Source: an uncultured Cohaesibacter sp.
GTDB taxonomy: Bacteria; Pseudomonadota; Alphaproteobacteria; Rhizobiales; Cohaesibacteraceae
DNA length: 64,000 bases
Direction of reading: 5' to 3'
NCBI RefSeq assembly: GCF_963666525.1
Contig: NZ_OY762905.1
Coordinates: 4,071,501 to 4,135,500 of the forward strand
Made by a program: the position numbers and the translations under genes. Below are positions 1-9,561 of this stretch, in pieces. The notes below the pieces were generated by a model. It searched no databases and was not told the origin of the DNA. It was given only the letters and a program-made list of their open reading frames with translations. Position 1 is the stretch's first letter. Each line of letters opens with the position of its first letter.

Positions 1-775
1 GGGTCAGAATTCTGGCCTGGACCGATGACGTTCGCGCGGCGAGCGGGTCGGTGATCGCAACGCCGAGGCCAGATGCTGCCAGCGTGCAGCCATTGGCCAG
101 CGATGCTTCGATCGGGTTGTTGATGGCGAGATTGACTGCGGTGATCTCCTTGTCGAGAGACAGGCGCAGGGGAGAGGTTCTGCCCGGCAGGATGAGGCGC
201 TGTCCCGCCAATTGCTCGAGACGGACGCTTTGCTGATCGGCCAGCGGGTGGTTGGTGGCAACCACCGCAACGGCATTGCCGCGCCCGAGCAGAACGCTGT
301 CGAGGCTTGTGGGGTCATACTCACTGCAGATCAGACCAAAATCATAGTGCCTGAGGCTGACCAGATCGAGCACGCGCTCGGTGCTTTCGGTGTCGAAGAT
401 GATGCTGAGTCGCGGATGGGCGGCCAGAACCTCGGGAACCACTGTTGCCGCGCAGACCTTGTTGAGCGAACTGACCGTTCCCAACCGGATGAACCCTTCC
501 GTGGCGGCATTGATGTCCTGTGCAACGCGGGAGATGTGATCGAGGCCGACGAAAACCCGCTCCACTTCGTGGAACAGTTGCGACGCCTGTACTCGCGGGG
601 CGAGGCGGCCCCGCACCCGATCAAACAGAGCAAAACCGATTTCGGTCTCCAGATCCCGGATCAGTCGGCTGACAGCAGGCTGGGTGATGTTGAGGTTGGC
701 GGCCGCAGCACTGATCGAACCGGCAATCATGACGGCCCGAAAGGCTTCGATCTGGCGTTGTTGAAGGTGATGCAT
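1..775 (-). CDS. LysR-family transcriptional regulator, 3' end cut by window edge
   Basis: The reverse strand is open from an ATG at 775 to the window edge (258 codons, no stop). The N-terminus is a LysR winged helix-turn-helix: residues about 3-60 include SAAAANLNITQPAVSR and a typical recognition helix. The rest is the start of the periplasmic-binding-like effector domain. A usual LysR protein has about 300 residues, so roughly 40 are missing. It faces the ABC/nucleoside hydrolase operon across 136 bp, the standard arrangement for a LysR protein controlling its divergent neighbour. The effector is unknown; a nucleoside or its product is an inference. Confidence 0.9.
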   Translation of the reverse strand, partial: MHHLQQRQIEAFRAVMIAGSISAAAANLNITQPAVSRLIRDLETEIGFALFDRVRGRLAPRVQASQLFHEVERVFVGLDHISRVAQDINAATEGFIRLGTVSSLNKVCAATVVPEVLAAHPRLSIIFDTESTERVLDLVSLRHYDFGLICSEYDPTSLDSVLLGRGNAVAVVATNHPLADQQSVRLEQLAGQRLILPGRTSPLRLSLDKEITAVNLAINNPIEASLANGCTLAASGLGVAITDPLAARTSSVQARILT

Positions 776-840
776 AGAAAGTAGAATATAACATTTTGGC
801 ATAGGTCGGCAAGAAAATTTGAATTGTGTTCTGATCTTTC

Positions 841-855
841 ACAGCGCTACGCTGT
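841..855. promoter_or_regulatory. Perfect inverted repeat in the LysR/ABC divergent promoter region
   Basis: ACAGCG-CTA-CGCTGT is a perfect 6-bp inverted repeat with a 3-bp spacer. It lies about 57 bp before the solute-binding protein start and 66 bp before the LysR start. The position suits an operator in a divergent LysR promoter. It does not have the classic T-N11-A LysR-box form, so the link to this LysR protein is inferred. Confidence 0.4.
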
Positions 856-911
856 TGCTACCTGGAAACTGAGACGCGCATCAAACAAGACCAGAACTGG
901 GAGGAAATCTT

Positions 912-2477
912 ATGATATCGAAATCATCCGTCGCGATGACGCTTGCCGCTGGCCTGCTGTCAACCTGTCTTGCCGCCCCCGCAGCCTTTGCAGCCGATCT
1001 GAAAATCGGTATTGCCGGCTCTCCGACGTCAATGGACCCGCAATTCTATGTGATCGGCACCAACAGTGCCATGGCCCGCAATATCTTTGATGGACTGGTC
1101 AATCAGGACGACCGCCAGCAGTTGCAGCCTGCGCTGGCAACCGAATGGAAGGCCGTCGACGATACCACCTGGCAGTTCAAACTGCGCGAAGGTGTTAAGT
1201 TCCACGATGGTTCTGATCTGGACTCGGCAGACGTCGTCTCCTCCATCGAACGCGTGAAGCTGGCTTCTGAAAACAGCCCCAGCTCCTTCATGCCTTATGT
1301 CAAGGGCATCAGCTCGGTTACGGCCATCGACCCGATGACGGTTGAGTTCAAGACCGAAACCGCCATGCCGTTGCTGCCCAACAACCTGTCACGCATCGCC
1401 ATCCTGCCATCGGAAGAGGGCACGACCCCGAGCTCCGAACTGAACGCTGGCAAGGGCGTCATTGGCACCGGGCCATATAAATTCGTCAGCTGGATTCCGG
1501 ACAGCACCATCGAGCTGAGCCGCAATGATGGCTACTGGGGCAAGGCTCCTGAATGGGACAATGTCACCTTCAAGGTCTTTGCAGACAGCTCTGCCCGTGT
1601 TGCATCCCTGCTTTCGGGCGATGTCGACATGATCGAGCAGGTTCCTCCGGCGAACATCGGTACACTGGAAACCAACAAGGGTACGGCCATCGTCACCAAC
1701 AGCTCGAACCGCGTCATGTATCTGCACATGGACCAGGATCGTGACGAGTCGCCATTCGCCAAGGGCCCCAATGGTGAAAACCCGCTCAAGGACGTTCGCG
1801 TTCGCCACGGTCTTTCCCTTGCCATCAACCGTCAGGCAATCATCGATCGCATCATGGACAAGCAGGGGGTTCCTGCCGGTCAGCTGGTGCCGGATGGCTA
1901 TGCCGGTTATGTCGAAAGCCTGAAGCCGGATCCGTATGATCCCAAGAAGGCCAAGGAACTGTTTGCCGAAGCTGGCTATCCGAACGGCTTCGACCTGACC
2001 TTCCATGCATCCAACGACCGTTATCCGAATGACAGCCTTGTGGCTCAGGCCATCGGCCAGATGTTCACCCGCGCCGGTATCAACACCAAGATCGTCACCC
2101 TGCCAAAGAGTGTCTATTTCTCCCGCGCCTCCAAGCTGGAATTCAGCTTCATCATGGGCGGCGCAGCGGTCGAAACCGGTGAAGCCTCCGGTGTGCTTGG
2201 TCCACTTCTGGAAACCTACAGCCCCAATTCCGGCGCCGGTAACCGTGGTCGTTACAGCTCTGCAGCCTTTGACGAAGCGCTCCAGCGCGGTCGCTCGCTT
2301 CTGGATGCAGATGCCCGCAACAAGGCGCTTCAGGAAGCGATGAAAATCGCCATGGATGACATGGGTGTGATCCCGGTCTTCTTCCTGGCCCATACCTGGG
2401 GTCTGAAAGACAGCCTCAGCTATAATGGTCGGACCGACGGATACACGTTGGCCGAAAACGTTCACGCCGCTAAGTAG
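912..2477 (+). CDS. ABC transporter solute-binding protein, peptide/nickel (family 5) type
   Basis: This 521-residue protein is the periplasmic receptor of an ABC importer. Residues 1-27 form a Sec signal peptide (basic start, hydrophobic core, AAFA-A cleavage region). The mature part follows the DppA/OppA family, including GLVNQ and LATEWKAVDDTTWQFKLREG early and the long two-lobe fold. GGGAGGA lies 7 nt before the ATG and supports this start. It heads a same-strand block with permeases, ATPases, two nucleoside hydrolases and ribokinase. The ligand is therefore probably a nucleoside or nucleoside-like compound rather than a peptide; that is inference from neighbours only. Confidence 0.93.
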   Translation: MISKSSVAMTLAAGLLSTCLAAPAAFAADLKIGIAGSPTSMDPQFYVIGTNSAMARNIFDGLVNQDDRQQLQPALATEWKAVDDTTWQFKLREGVKFHDGSDLDSADVVSSIERVKLASENSPSSFMPYVKGISSVTAIDPMTVEFKTETAMPLLPNNLSRIAILPSEEGTTPSSELNAGKGVIGTGPYKFVSWIPDSTIELSRNDGYWGKAPEWDNVTFKVFADSSARVASLLSGDVDMIEQVPPANIGTLETNKGTAIVTNSSNRVMYLHMDQDRDESPFAKGPNGENPLKDVRVRHGLSLAINRQAIIDRIMDKQGVPAGQLVPDGYAGYVESLKPDPYDPKKAKELFAEAGYPNGFDLTFHASNDRYPNDSLVAQAIGQMFTRAGINTKIVTLPKSVYFSRASKLEFSFIMGGAAVETGEASGVLGPLLETYSPNSGAGNRGRYSSAAFDEALQRGRSLLDADARNKALQEAMKIAMDDMGVIPVFFLAHTWGLKDSLSYNGRTDGYTLAENVHAAK

Positions 2478-2517
2478 CAGCGCACAAGCAAGACCCCGCA
2501 GACCACTATCAAGAGCC

Positions 2518-2557
2518 AAAGGGCGAAGCGATGACTCCCAGTCACCGCTTCGCCTTA
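2518..2557 (+). promoter_or_regulatory. Intercistronic stem-loop after the binding-protein gene
   Basis: GGCGAAGCG and CGCTTCGCC form a long stem, continued after an A/C mismatch by TGACT-CCC-AGTCA. No T-run follows, so it is not a classical terminator. Hairpins at this place in ABC operons often protect the binding-protein mRNA from 3' decay or partly end transcription, giving more binding protein than membrane components. That role is inferred here. Confidence 0.6.
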
Positions 2558-2573
2558 ACAGAAAGATTGTGCC

Positions 2574-3551
2574 ATGACCGCAGCGGTTTCCCCGACCAAT
2601 CCCAAATCTGTCATCATCGATTGCGATCCTGGTGTAGACGACACACTGGCCATCCTCTTCGCGCTTGGTTCTCCTGAACTGGACGTCAAGGCGATCACCA
2701 CCGTTTGTGGCAATGTTCCGCTGGAAGTCTGTACGAAGAATGCGCTCAAGGTGCTGGAGCTGGCTGGTCGCACCGACGTGCCGGTCCATCCCGGCTGTGA
2801 CCGCCCGATGATCGGCGAACCGATCTTTGGCAAGTTTCACGGTGCCGGAGGGCTGGGCAAGCTCGTGCTGCCCGAGCCTGTCACCAAACCGCAGTCGCTG
2901 CATGCCGTCGAGAAAATGGCAGAGCTGCTCCGGGCGGCAAAAGCCGACCAGACGACACTGACCATCTGCACCCTTGGGCCGATGACCAATCTGGCCGTGC
3001 TGATCAAGCTCTATCCGGATCTGCTGTCGGCCATTGACCGGGTTGTCTCCATGGGCGGAGCCTACCGGATTGCCGGCAACCGCACCCTGACATCCGAATT
3101 CAACATGCTGGCAGACCCGCACGCTGCCAGTATCGTCTATTCCGCCGGTCTCAACTATGTGGCCCTGCCGCTGGATGCGACCCATCAGGCGATGACATCC
3201 CCTGAACGCATTGCGTGGTTCGAAGGTGGCAAGCCCGGCTCTCCGCTGGCCGCTACCCATGAACTGCTGAGTGGCTGGGCACGCAACGATCCCAAACGCT
3301 ACGGCTCGGACGGTGGCCCCATGCACGATCCGCTGGTGACCGTCTATCTGGTCGCGCCACAGCTGTTCCAGAGCGAGCTGGCCCGCGTGTTTGTCGAATG
3401 CGACAGCAAACTGTGCTATGGCCAGACTGTGGCCGACTGGTACGAACAGTCCGGTGAGGTGCCCAATGCACAGATTGTGCAGAAGGTTTACGCAGACGGC
3501 GTCTTTTCGATTTTGAGTGAGCGGATTCGCTCGCTATCCCAATCAGGGTGA
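2574..3551 (+). CDS. Nucleoside hydrolase (IunH/RihA family), copy 1
   Basis: This 325-residue enzyme should split the N-glycosidic bond of ribonucleosides to give ribose and free base in the cytoplasm. The family metal-binding signature near the N-terminus is intact (IDCDPGVDD, residues about 15-23). The EFNMLADPHAA ribose-binding segment and the late MHDP motif carrying the catalytic His-Asp are also present. Length is normal for the family (about 310-330). The second copy starts 4 bp after its stop, so the two are translationally linked. Base preference cannot be read from the sequence. Confidence 0.93.
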   Translation: MTAAVSPTNPKSVIIDCDPGVDDTLAILFALGSPELDVKAITTVCGNVPLEVCTKNALKVLELAGRTDVPVHPGCDRPMIGEPIFGKFHGAGGLGKLVLPEPVTKPQSLHAVEKMAELLRAAKADQTTLTICTLGPMTNLAVLIKLYPDLLSAIDRVVSMGGAYRIAGNRTLTSEFNMLADPHAASIVYSAGLNYVALPLDATHQAMTSPERIAWFEGGKPGSPLAATHELLSGWARNDPKRYGSDGGPMHDPLVTVYLVAPQLFQSELARVFVECDSKLCYGQTVADWYEQSGEVPNAQIVQKVYADGVFSILSERIRSLSQSG

Positions 3552-3555
3552 CGTG

Positions 3556-4605
3556 ATGAGCAAACGGATATTTCTCTCTTGCGACCCCGGCATCGACGAC
3601 ATGGCCGCCATTCTTTTTGCGCTGGCAGACAGGGATGTCGAACTGCTGGGCGTTGGTGCCGTTGCAGGCAACGTGTCCGTCGAAACAGCCTGGACAAATG
3701 CCCGCTTTGCCTGCGATCTGGCAGGCGCTGCGGCAACACCATGTTATGCCGGTTCAAGCGGGCCGCTGTTGCGCGATCAAATCTTTGGTGCTCACAAGGC
3801 GCTAGGGGTGTTCCGGGATCATCTGTCTGATCTGGAAGATAGCCTTCCCGAGGCCCGGTTGATCGCCATTGCTCCGGCACAGACTGCGGCGGTCGCCATG
3901 GCCCATGCCATTACCGACGCAGCGGTAACGAAGCGACCGCTGACCCTTGTTGCCACCGGCCCGCTGACCGACGTGGCTTTGGCAATCCGGCTTGCCGGGT
4001 CAGAGGCTTGCGCAGACGGGATCGCCACCATTGTTGCCATGGGCGGTGCCTTCAGAGCACTGGGTAACCGGGCCCCCTATGCTGAAATGAACATGTTGAG
4101 CGATCCACACGCAGCCCGCATGGTGGCCGAAAGCGGCTTGCCGCTGGTGCTGTTCCCGCTGGACGTGACGTGGCAATGCCGCCTCACCGGGCAGGATCTT
4201 GATCGCATCGAGTGCGAAGCGGGCCTCATCGGCCAGATCTTCGCACGGCTGTTCCGTGCCAGTGACCGGGAAAATCCGGTGCTTTACGGTGGCCCCGGCG
4301 GCCCGGTGCACGATCTGTTGACCGTCATCTGGCTGGTTGCTCCGGAGCTGTTCATTCTGCGACGTGCGCGGATATCCGTCTCCACCGGGCACGAGCTTGC
4401 CGGCCATACCAGTCGCCAGTTGCCCAAGGCGAAGGAGCGCGACAATGCGGGTTGCAAGCTGCCCCATTGCATCGCTGACGGCGTGGAAAGCGATGCCGTC
4501 CGTGCGCTATTCCTTGACCGTCTGAAAACCTTCTCCCGGGCGAGTGACAGCAACAATTCCGACCAAACCCGGATAACAACAAACAGGGAGGAAGACCCGC
4601 AATGA
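3556..4605 (+). CDS. Nucleoside hydrolase (IunH/RihA family), copy 2, diverged
   Basis: I place the start at the ATG at 3556, 4 bp after copy 1, rather than at an upstream in-frame codon inside copy 1; this gives 349 residues. The fold markers are present: FLSCDPGIDD, an EMNMLSDPHAA ribose-binding segment and a late VHD motif. The first Asp of the usual D-x-D-P-G-x-D-D signature is Ser here, while the other Asp residues remain. The protein is only moderately similar to copy 1, so this is not a recent duplication. It may act on a different nucleoside or hydrolyse an N-glycoside analogue. Its stop overlaps the next start (ATGA). Confidence 0.9.
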   Translation: MSKRIFLSCDPGIDDMAAILFALADRDVELLGVGAVAGNVSVETAWTNARFACDLAGAAATPCYAGSSGPLLRDQIFGAHKALGVFRDHLSDLEDSLPEARLIAIAPAQTAAVAMAHAITDAAVTKRPLTLVATGPLTDVALAIRLAGSEACADGIATIVAMGGAFRALGNRAPYAEMNMLSDPHAARMVAESGLPLVLFPLDVTWQCRLTGQDLDRIECEAGLIGQIFARLFRASDRENPVLYGGPGGPVHDLLTVIWLVAPELFILRRARISVSTGHELAGHTSRQLPKAKERDNAGCKLPHCIADGVESDAVRALFLDRLKTFSRASDSNNSDQTRITTNREEDPQ

Positions 4606-5579
4606 CTGCCTATCTTCTTCGCCGTGGAGGACAGACCATCCTCACCTTGCTGGTGATGTCGATCCTGGTCTTCGTTGGCGTCTATCTGGTTGGCAACCCG
4701 GTTGATGTGATGATCTCTGCCACTGCAACGCCGCAGGAACGAGCTGATCTGATCATGCGACTGGGGCTCGATCAGCCGGTCTGGGTCCAGTATTGGCACT
4801 TCCTCAAGGGAGCACTGTCCGGCGATCTGGGGAACTCCTTCCTCTATAACCGTCCGGCGCTGGGGCTTATCTTCGAACGCATGCCCGCAACGCTGGAACT
4901 GGCCTTCAGTGCCCTGTTCATGGGGCTGGTCGTCGGCATTCCCCTTGGCGTGGTTGCAGGTCTGAGACCTTCCCGGCCGGAATCCCGCGGCATCATGGCC
5001 TTCTCGATCCTCGGCTTCTCGCTGCCCACCTTCTGGGTCGGCCTGATGATGATCCTTCTGTTTGCCGTCAAGCTCGACATCCTGCCTGCCTCGGGCAGGG
5101 GGGAAACCGTTGATGTGTTGGGTGTGCCGGTGAGCTTCCTCACCCTTGACGGCCTGTCCCACATCTTCCTGCCAGCACTCAATCTGGCGCTGTTCAAGAT
5201 TTCACTGGTCATCCGCCTGACCCGCGCAGGTGTCTCCGAAGCGCTGCAGTCCGAATATGTTCGCTTTGCCCGCGCCAAGGGCGTCAGCGAATGGCGCGTC
5301 GTCTTCCTGCATGTGCTGAAAAACACCCTGATCCCGCTGATCACCGTGGTCGGCCTGGAACTCGGGGCGCTTATCGCCTTTGCCGTGGTCACCGAAACCA
5401 TCTTCTCCTGGCCGGGCATGGGCAAGCTGATCATTGATGCCATCACGACGCTCGACCGTCCTGTTATCCTCGCCTATCTGATGATCACGGTGCTGATGTT
5501 TACAGTGATCAACCTGATCGTGGATCTGGCTTACACGCTTGTTGACCCACGCGTCAAAATCGACGGGGGATCCGAATGA
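4602..5579 (+). CDS. ABC transporter permease, DppB type
   Basis: This 325-residue inner-membrane permease has an N-terminal transmembrane helix, a periplasmic stretch containing the family LGLDQPVWVQYWHFLKG-type motif, and about five further helices. The cytoplasmic coupling segment (YVRFARAKGVSEWRVVFLHVLKN) is typical of DppB/OppB. GGGAGGAA precedes the ATG, which overlaps the stop of the upstream hydrolase. It should pair with the next permease to form the channel for the binding protein at 912. Confidence 0.93.
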   Translation: MTAYLLRRGGQTILTLLVMSILVFVGVYLVGNPVDVMISATATPQERADLIMRLGLDQPVWVQYWHFLKGALSGDLGNSFLYNRPALGLIFERMPATLELAFSALFMGLVVGIPLGVVAGLRPSRPESRGIMAFSILGFSLPTFWVGLMMILLFAVKLDILPASGRGETVDVLGVPVSFLTLDGLSHIFLPALNLALFKISLVIRLTRAGVSEALQSEYVRFARAKGVSEWRVVFLHVLKNTLIPLITVVGLELGALIAFAVVTETIFSWPGMGKLIIDAITTLDRPVILAYLMITVLMFTVINLIVDLAYTLVDPRVKIDGGSE

Positions 5580-6541
5580 CCGACCTGACCACCGAAATGA
5601 ACAAAGGCACCATTCCGCCCGAACTCGCAGCCGAGATTGCTGCTGCCAACAGCTTTCCGCCAGAGCCGCCAGCGCGTCCCGTTCGCCGAGCCATCAGGCG
5701 CGTGATGACCGATCCGCTGGGTCTCGTCGGCGCACTGATCGTCGTGCTGTTGCTGCTTGCGGCCCTGTTCGCCCACTGGATCGCACCGCAGAACCCCTAT
5801 GATCTCGCCGTGCTCGACATCATGGACAACCGGTTGTCCCCGGGATCGGAGAGCTTCTCCGGCATGACCTACTGGCTGGGCACCGACGATCAGGGACGCG
5901 ATCTTTTCAGCGCCATTCTCTATGGTCTCAGAACCAGTATCTTCGTCGGCATCGCCTCGGCGGGCATCGCGCTGGTCATCGGTTCTGTGATGGGGCTTGT
6001 CAGCGCCTATTTCGGTGGCCGCATCGACACGCTGGTGATGCGTCTGGTTGATATCCAGCTGAGCTTCCCGCCCATTCTGGTTGCTCTCATCCTGCTGGCC
6101 ATTCTGGGTCAGGGCGTTGACAAGATCATCGTCGCGCTGGTTGTCACCCAATGGGCTTACTACGCTCGAACCGTGCGTGGGGCCGCTCTGGTGGAACGCG
6201 GCCGAACCTATGTGGATGCAGCCCGCTGTCTGGCACTGCCCTCCCGCATGGTGACCCTCAACCACATCCTGCCAAACTGCCTGCCGCCGCTGATCGTTGT
6301 GGCCACCATGCGCGTCGCCTATGCCGTCAGTCTGGAAGCGACGCTATCCTTCCTTGGCATCGGCCTGCCGGTGACCGAGCCGTCCCTCGGGCTGCTGATT
6401 TCGAACGGCAACAAATACATGCTGTCCGGCGACTGGTGGATTTCGGTATTCCCCGGCGTTGCCCTGCTCTTGCTGATCGTTGGCATCAACCTCGTCGGCG
6501 ACCGTCTGCGCGATGTGCTCAATCCGAAGTTCAAGGACTAG
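5576..6541 (+). CDS. ABC transporter permease, DppC type
   Basis: This 321-residue permease starts in an ATGA overlap with the DppB-type gene. It has the DppC layout: a cytoplasmic N-terminal arm, a first helix near residue 50, the LGTDDQGRDLFSAILYG signature near residue 100, and a late coupling loop followed by ATLSFLGIGLP. It is the second half of the transmembrane channel. Confidence 0.93.
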   Translation: MTDLTTEMNKGTIPPELAAEIAAANSFPPEPPARPVRRAIRRVMTDPLGLVGALIVVLLLLAALFAHWIAPQNPYDLAVLDIMDNRLSPGSESFSGMTYWLGTDDQGRDLFSAILYGLRTSIFVGIASAGIALVIGSVMGLVSAYFGGRIDTLVMRLVDIQLSFPPILVALILLAILGQGVDKIIVALVVTQWAYYARTVRGAALVERGRTYVDAARCLALPSRMVTLNHILPNCLPPLIVVATMRVAYAVSLEATLSFLGIGLPVTEPSLGLLISNGNKYMLSGDWWISVFPGVALLLLIVGINLVGDRLRDVLNPKFKD

Positions 6542-6545
6542 ACCC

Positions 6546-7553
6546 ATGATGACAAGCATGACTGGCAGATCAGACTATACCCTTGAATTGCGCGGTCTGG
6601 AGACCGTGTTTGATGGCGACAAGGGCGCCATTGCCGCTGTCCGCAATGTCAATCTGGCGATCAAGCCGGGTGAAATCGTAGGTTTGGTGGGCGAATCCGG
6701 CTCCGGCAAATCGGTGACAGGCCTGTCCATCATGGGCCTCATCGATCGGCCGGGCCGGGTCTCGAAAGGTGAGATCCTGCTCAATGGCGAGGATCTGCGC
6801 AAGGTGCCCGCCAAGCGCCTCAGGGCACTGCGCGGTGACCGCATGGCGATGATCTTTCAGGATCCCATGATGACCCTCAATCCGGTTCTGCGCATCGACA
6901 CGCAGATGATGGAGGCCATCACCGCCCACGATCCCAAGATCGACAAGACCATTGCCCGCAACCGCTGTCGCGACGCCCTCGGCATGGTCGGCATCCCCGA
7001 CCCCGAAGAAAGGCTCTATGCCTATCCGCACCAGTTCTCCGGCGGCATGCGCCAGCGCGTGGCCATTGCCATTGCAATGCTCAACAACCCGGACCTGATC
7101 ATCGCCGACGAGCCGACCACAGCGCTCGATGTGACCATTCAGGCCCAGATCATTGCCGAGATGCAGAAACTCTGCAAGGAACGCGGCACGGCGCTCATCT
7201 GGATCACCCACGACCTCACCGTGGTTGCCGAGCTGACCCAGCGTGTCTATGTGATGTATGCCGGCTCAGTCGTTGAAGAGGGGCCGCTGGATGACGTTCT
7301 GGACCGGCCGCTGCATCCTTATACGCAGGGGCTCATCCGCTCCATTCCGTCGGACAATACACCCGGTGCCCGTCTGTTCCAGATTCCGGGAATGACGCCC
7401 CCCATCGACCGCATGCCGAAGGGATGCCGGTTCCATCCTCGCTGCCCCTATGTCCAGCTCGATTGTCTCAATGACGTTGAACTGGTCGGGCAGGGCACTG
7501 GACGTCATGTCCGTTGTGTGCATCCGATCAGTCAGGGAGAACAAACCTCATGA
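6546..7553 (+). CDS. ABC transporter ATP-binding protein, DppD type
   Basis: The start is taken at the ATG at 6546, 5 bp after the permease stop, rather than at an upstream codon inside the permease; this gives 335 residues. Walker A is GESGSGKS (about 49-56), the signature is FSGGMRQRV, and Walker B is [12 protein letters not shown]. The C-terminus has the oligopeptide-type Cys-containing segment (CRFHPRCPY). It powers the importer together with the next ATPase. Confidence 0.94.
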   Translation: MMTSMTGRSDYTLELRGLETVFDGDKGAIAAVRNVNLAIKPGEIVGLVGESGSGKSVTGLSIMGLIDRPGRVSKGEILLNGEDLRKVPAKRLRALRGDRMAMIFQDPMMTLNPVLRIDTQMMEAITAHDPKIDKTIARNRCRDALGMVGIPDPEERLYAYPHQFSGGMRQRVAIAIAMLNNPDLIIADEPTTALDVTIQAQIIAEMQKLCKERGTALIWITHDLTVVAELTQRVYVMYAGSVVEEGPLDDVLDRPLHPYTQGLIRSIPSDNTPGARLFQIPGMTPPIDRMPKGCRFHPRCPYVQLDCLNDVELVGQGTGRHVRCVHPISQGEQTS

Positions 7554-8590
7554 TCTCCAATCCCCAGACCGAACTGGCAACCGCAGACGATCAGCGGGCT
7601 CCCTTGCTGGAAATCGACCATGTCACCCGGCGCTTCGAGCGCAAGCCCGACTTCGCCGCCAAACTGGCCGCCCGACTTGGTGCGCCAATCAATCGCCGCA
7701 CCGTGCATGCGGTTGATGACGCATCCTTTGCCATCCATCGCCGTGAAGTGGTGGGGCTTGTGGGCGAATCCGGTTGTGGCAAGTCCACTCTTGGCCGGAT
7801 CGTTGCCGGTATCGACAACCCGACCGAGGGCCGCATTCTCTACAATGGAGATGATGTCGCTCATGTCTCGTCGGAAGAGGCAAGACGGTTTCAGCTCAAG
7901 ATCCAGATGATCTTTCAGGATCCGCTGGATTCTCTCAATCCGCGCTATCGTATCGGCAAGGCAGTATCGGAAGCGGCTCGCTATCACAAGGTCGTCCCGG
8001 AAGCGGAGATGACCGCACACATCGAGAAGGTGCTGCTGCAGTGCGGTGTCGATCCGACCACCCAGAACCGCTTCCCGCACCAGTTCTCCGGTGGTCAGCG
8101 CCAGCGTATCGGTATCGCCCGTGCCCTTGCCGTGCGGCCCGAGCTGGTTGTCTGCGATGAGGCCGTGGCCTCGCTCGATGTCTCCATTCAGGCGCAGATC
8201 ATCAACCTGTTCATGGACTTGCGCGATGAATATGATCTGGCCTACCTGTTTGTCAGCCATGACATCGGCGTGGTTCGCCACATCTCCGACCGGGTCGTGG
8301 TGATGTATCTGGGCCGGATTGTCGAGCAGGGCACAACGGCAGACCTGTTTGCCAGGCCCAACCATCCCTACACCCAGGCGCTGCTGGGGCAGGTGCCGAG
8401 TCTCAAGCGGCGGCACTCTTCGTTCCACACCATCAAGGGTGAAATTCCCTCACCACTGAAGCCGCCCTCCGGATGTCATTTCCATCCCCGCTGCCCGCAT
8501 GCTATGGACATATGCAAGCAGGCAAGGCCACCGCTCAAGGAGGTCGCGTCCGGGCACATGTCCGCCTGCCATCTCAATGACAAGGGCTGA
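7550..8590 (+). CDS. ABC transporter ATP-binding protein, DppF type
   Basis: This 346-residue ATPase starts in an ATGA overlap with the DppD-type gene and is preceded by AGGGAGA. Walker A is GESGCGKST, the signature [10 protein letters not shown], and Walker B LVVCDEAVASLD. The C-terminal CHFHPRCPHAMDIC segment marks the oligopeptide-type subfamily. It is the second ATPase of the importer that begins at 912. Confidence 0.94.
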   Translation: MISNPQTELATADDQRAPLLEIDHVTRRFERKPDFAAKLAARLGAPINRRTVHAVDDASFAIHRREVVGLVGESGCGKSTLGRIVAGIDNPTEGRILYNGDDVAHVSSEEARRFQLKIQMIFQDPLDSLNPRYRIGKAVSEAARYHKVVPEAEMTAHIEKVLLQCGVDPTTQNRFPHQFSGGQRQRIGIARALAVRPELVVCDEAVASLDVSIQAQIINLFMDLRDEYDLAYLFVSHDIGVVRHISDRVVVMYLGRIVEQGTTADLFARPNHPYTQALLGQVPSLKRRHSSFHTIKGEIPSPLKPPSGCHFHPRCPHAMDICKQARPPLKEVASGHMSACHLNDKG

Positions 8591-8614
8591 CGCGGAAAAA
8601 AGGGAGCAGCACAG

Positions 8615-9499
8615 ATGATTACGGTTTTCGGATCCATAAATCTCGACATGGTGATCCGGGTTGCGGATTTCCCGCGCCCCGGCGAGACCATTCCCACCAA
8701 GGGCTTTGCCATGTCTGCCGGAGGCAAGGGCGCCAATCAGGCCCTTGCCGTGCGGCGCGCCGGAGGGGATGTGCGCATGGTTGGTCTTACGGGCGGCGAC
8801 AGCCACGCCGATCTGGCGCTGGCGCTTCTGAAGGACGCCGGGGTGGATCTCTCCCGCACCGGGGTTTGCAGCGAAAGCACCGGCCTTGCCTTCATTCAGG
8901 TCGAGGATAGCGGCGAAAATACCATCGCCATCGTCAAGGGAGCCAATGGCGAGGTTTCTGTTGCAACCGCCGAAGCGACGCTGGCCGATCTGTCCGAAGC
9001 CGATATCCTTTTGCTGCAGCAGGAAATTCCACTTGCGGCCATCGACAAGGCCATTGATCTTGCCAAAAGAGCCGGGGCGAAAAGCGTGCTCAATACCGCG
9101 CCGTTCCAGACCGACTATATCGCCCTCGCCAGCAAGGTGGATGTCGTCATCTCAAACGAAACCGAGTTTGACGCCTTGATGCCGGGTTCGAGCCCAAGGG
9201 CGGAGAGAGCCAGAGCCTTTGCCGATGAGAAGAACCGTCTGCTGATCGTCACCCTCGGAGCCGACGGAGCCATGGTGGTCGAGCCGGGCAGGGAGCCTGT
9301 GGTCGTGCCGTCGCCAAAACTGGAAACGGTTGTCGACACCACTGGTGCAGGCGACACCTTCTGCGGCTATTTCTGCAAGATGCTGGCCGATGGTGCCGAT
9401 CCTGTCGCTGCGACCAAAATGGCGGTGAAGGCAGCAAGTCTGGCCTGCTGCAAGAATGGCGCCCAGCCGTCCATCCCGCTTGCATCGGAAATTGAATAA
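8615..9499 (+). CDS. rbsK: Ribokinase (PfkB family)
   Basis: This 294-residue PfkB-family sugar kinase fits ribokinase. The N-terminus has [20 protein letters not shown] and the substrate loop [16 protein letters not shown]. The C-terminus has the anion hole and catalytic Asp motif [13 protein letters not shown]. It should phosphorylate ribose released by the two hydrolases to ribose 5-phosphate. AGGGAG precedes the ATG, and it lies 24 bp after the ATPase in the same operon. Another PfkB sugar cannot be excluded, but the context favours ribose. Confidence 0.9.
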   Translation: MITVFGSINLDMVIRVADFPRPGETIPTKGFAMSAGGKGANQALAVRRAGGDVRMVGLTGGDSHADLALALLKDAGVDLSRTGVCSESTGLAFIQVEDSGENTIAIVKGANGEVSVATAEATLADLSEADILLLQQEIPLAAIDKAIDLAKRAGAKSVLNTAPFQTDYIALASKVDVVISNETEFDALMPGSSPRAERARAFADEKNRLLIVTLGADGAMVVEPGREPVVVPSPKLETVVDTTGAGDTFCGYFCKMLADGADPVAATKMAVKAASLACCKNGAQPSIPLASEIE

Positions 9500-9508
9500 C
9501 AGAGGAGG

Positions 9509-9534
9509 CGGACCAGATCTGCGCATTTGGTCCG
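9509..9534 (+). other. Short intercistronic hairpin between ribokinase and aldolase genes
   Basis: CGGACCA and TGGTCCG form a perfect 7-bp stem with a 12-nt loop. No T-run follows, so it more likely marks an mRNA processing or stability point than a terminator. Confidence 0.4.
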
Positions 9535-9561
9535 GGCATGCCTTTTAAGAGGAATTCGATC

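Noticed and set aside
1389-3326. 645-codon minus-strand frame opposite the first binding-protein and nucleoside hydrolase genes
   Set aside because: Antisense shadow of two genes with clear motifs; composition is unlike a real protein.
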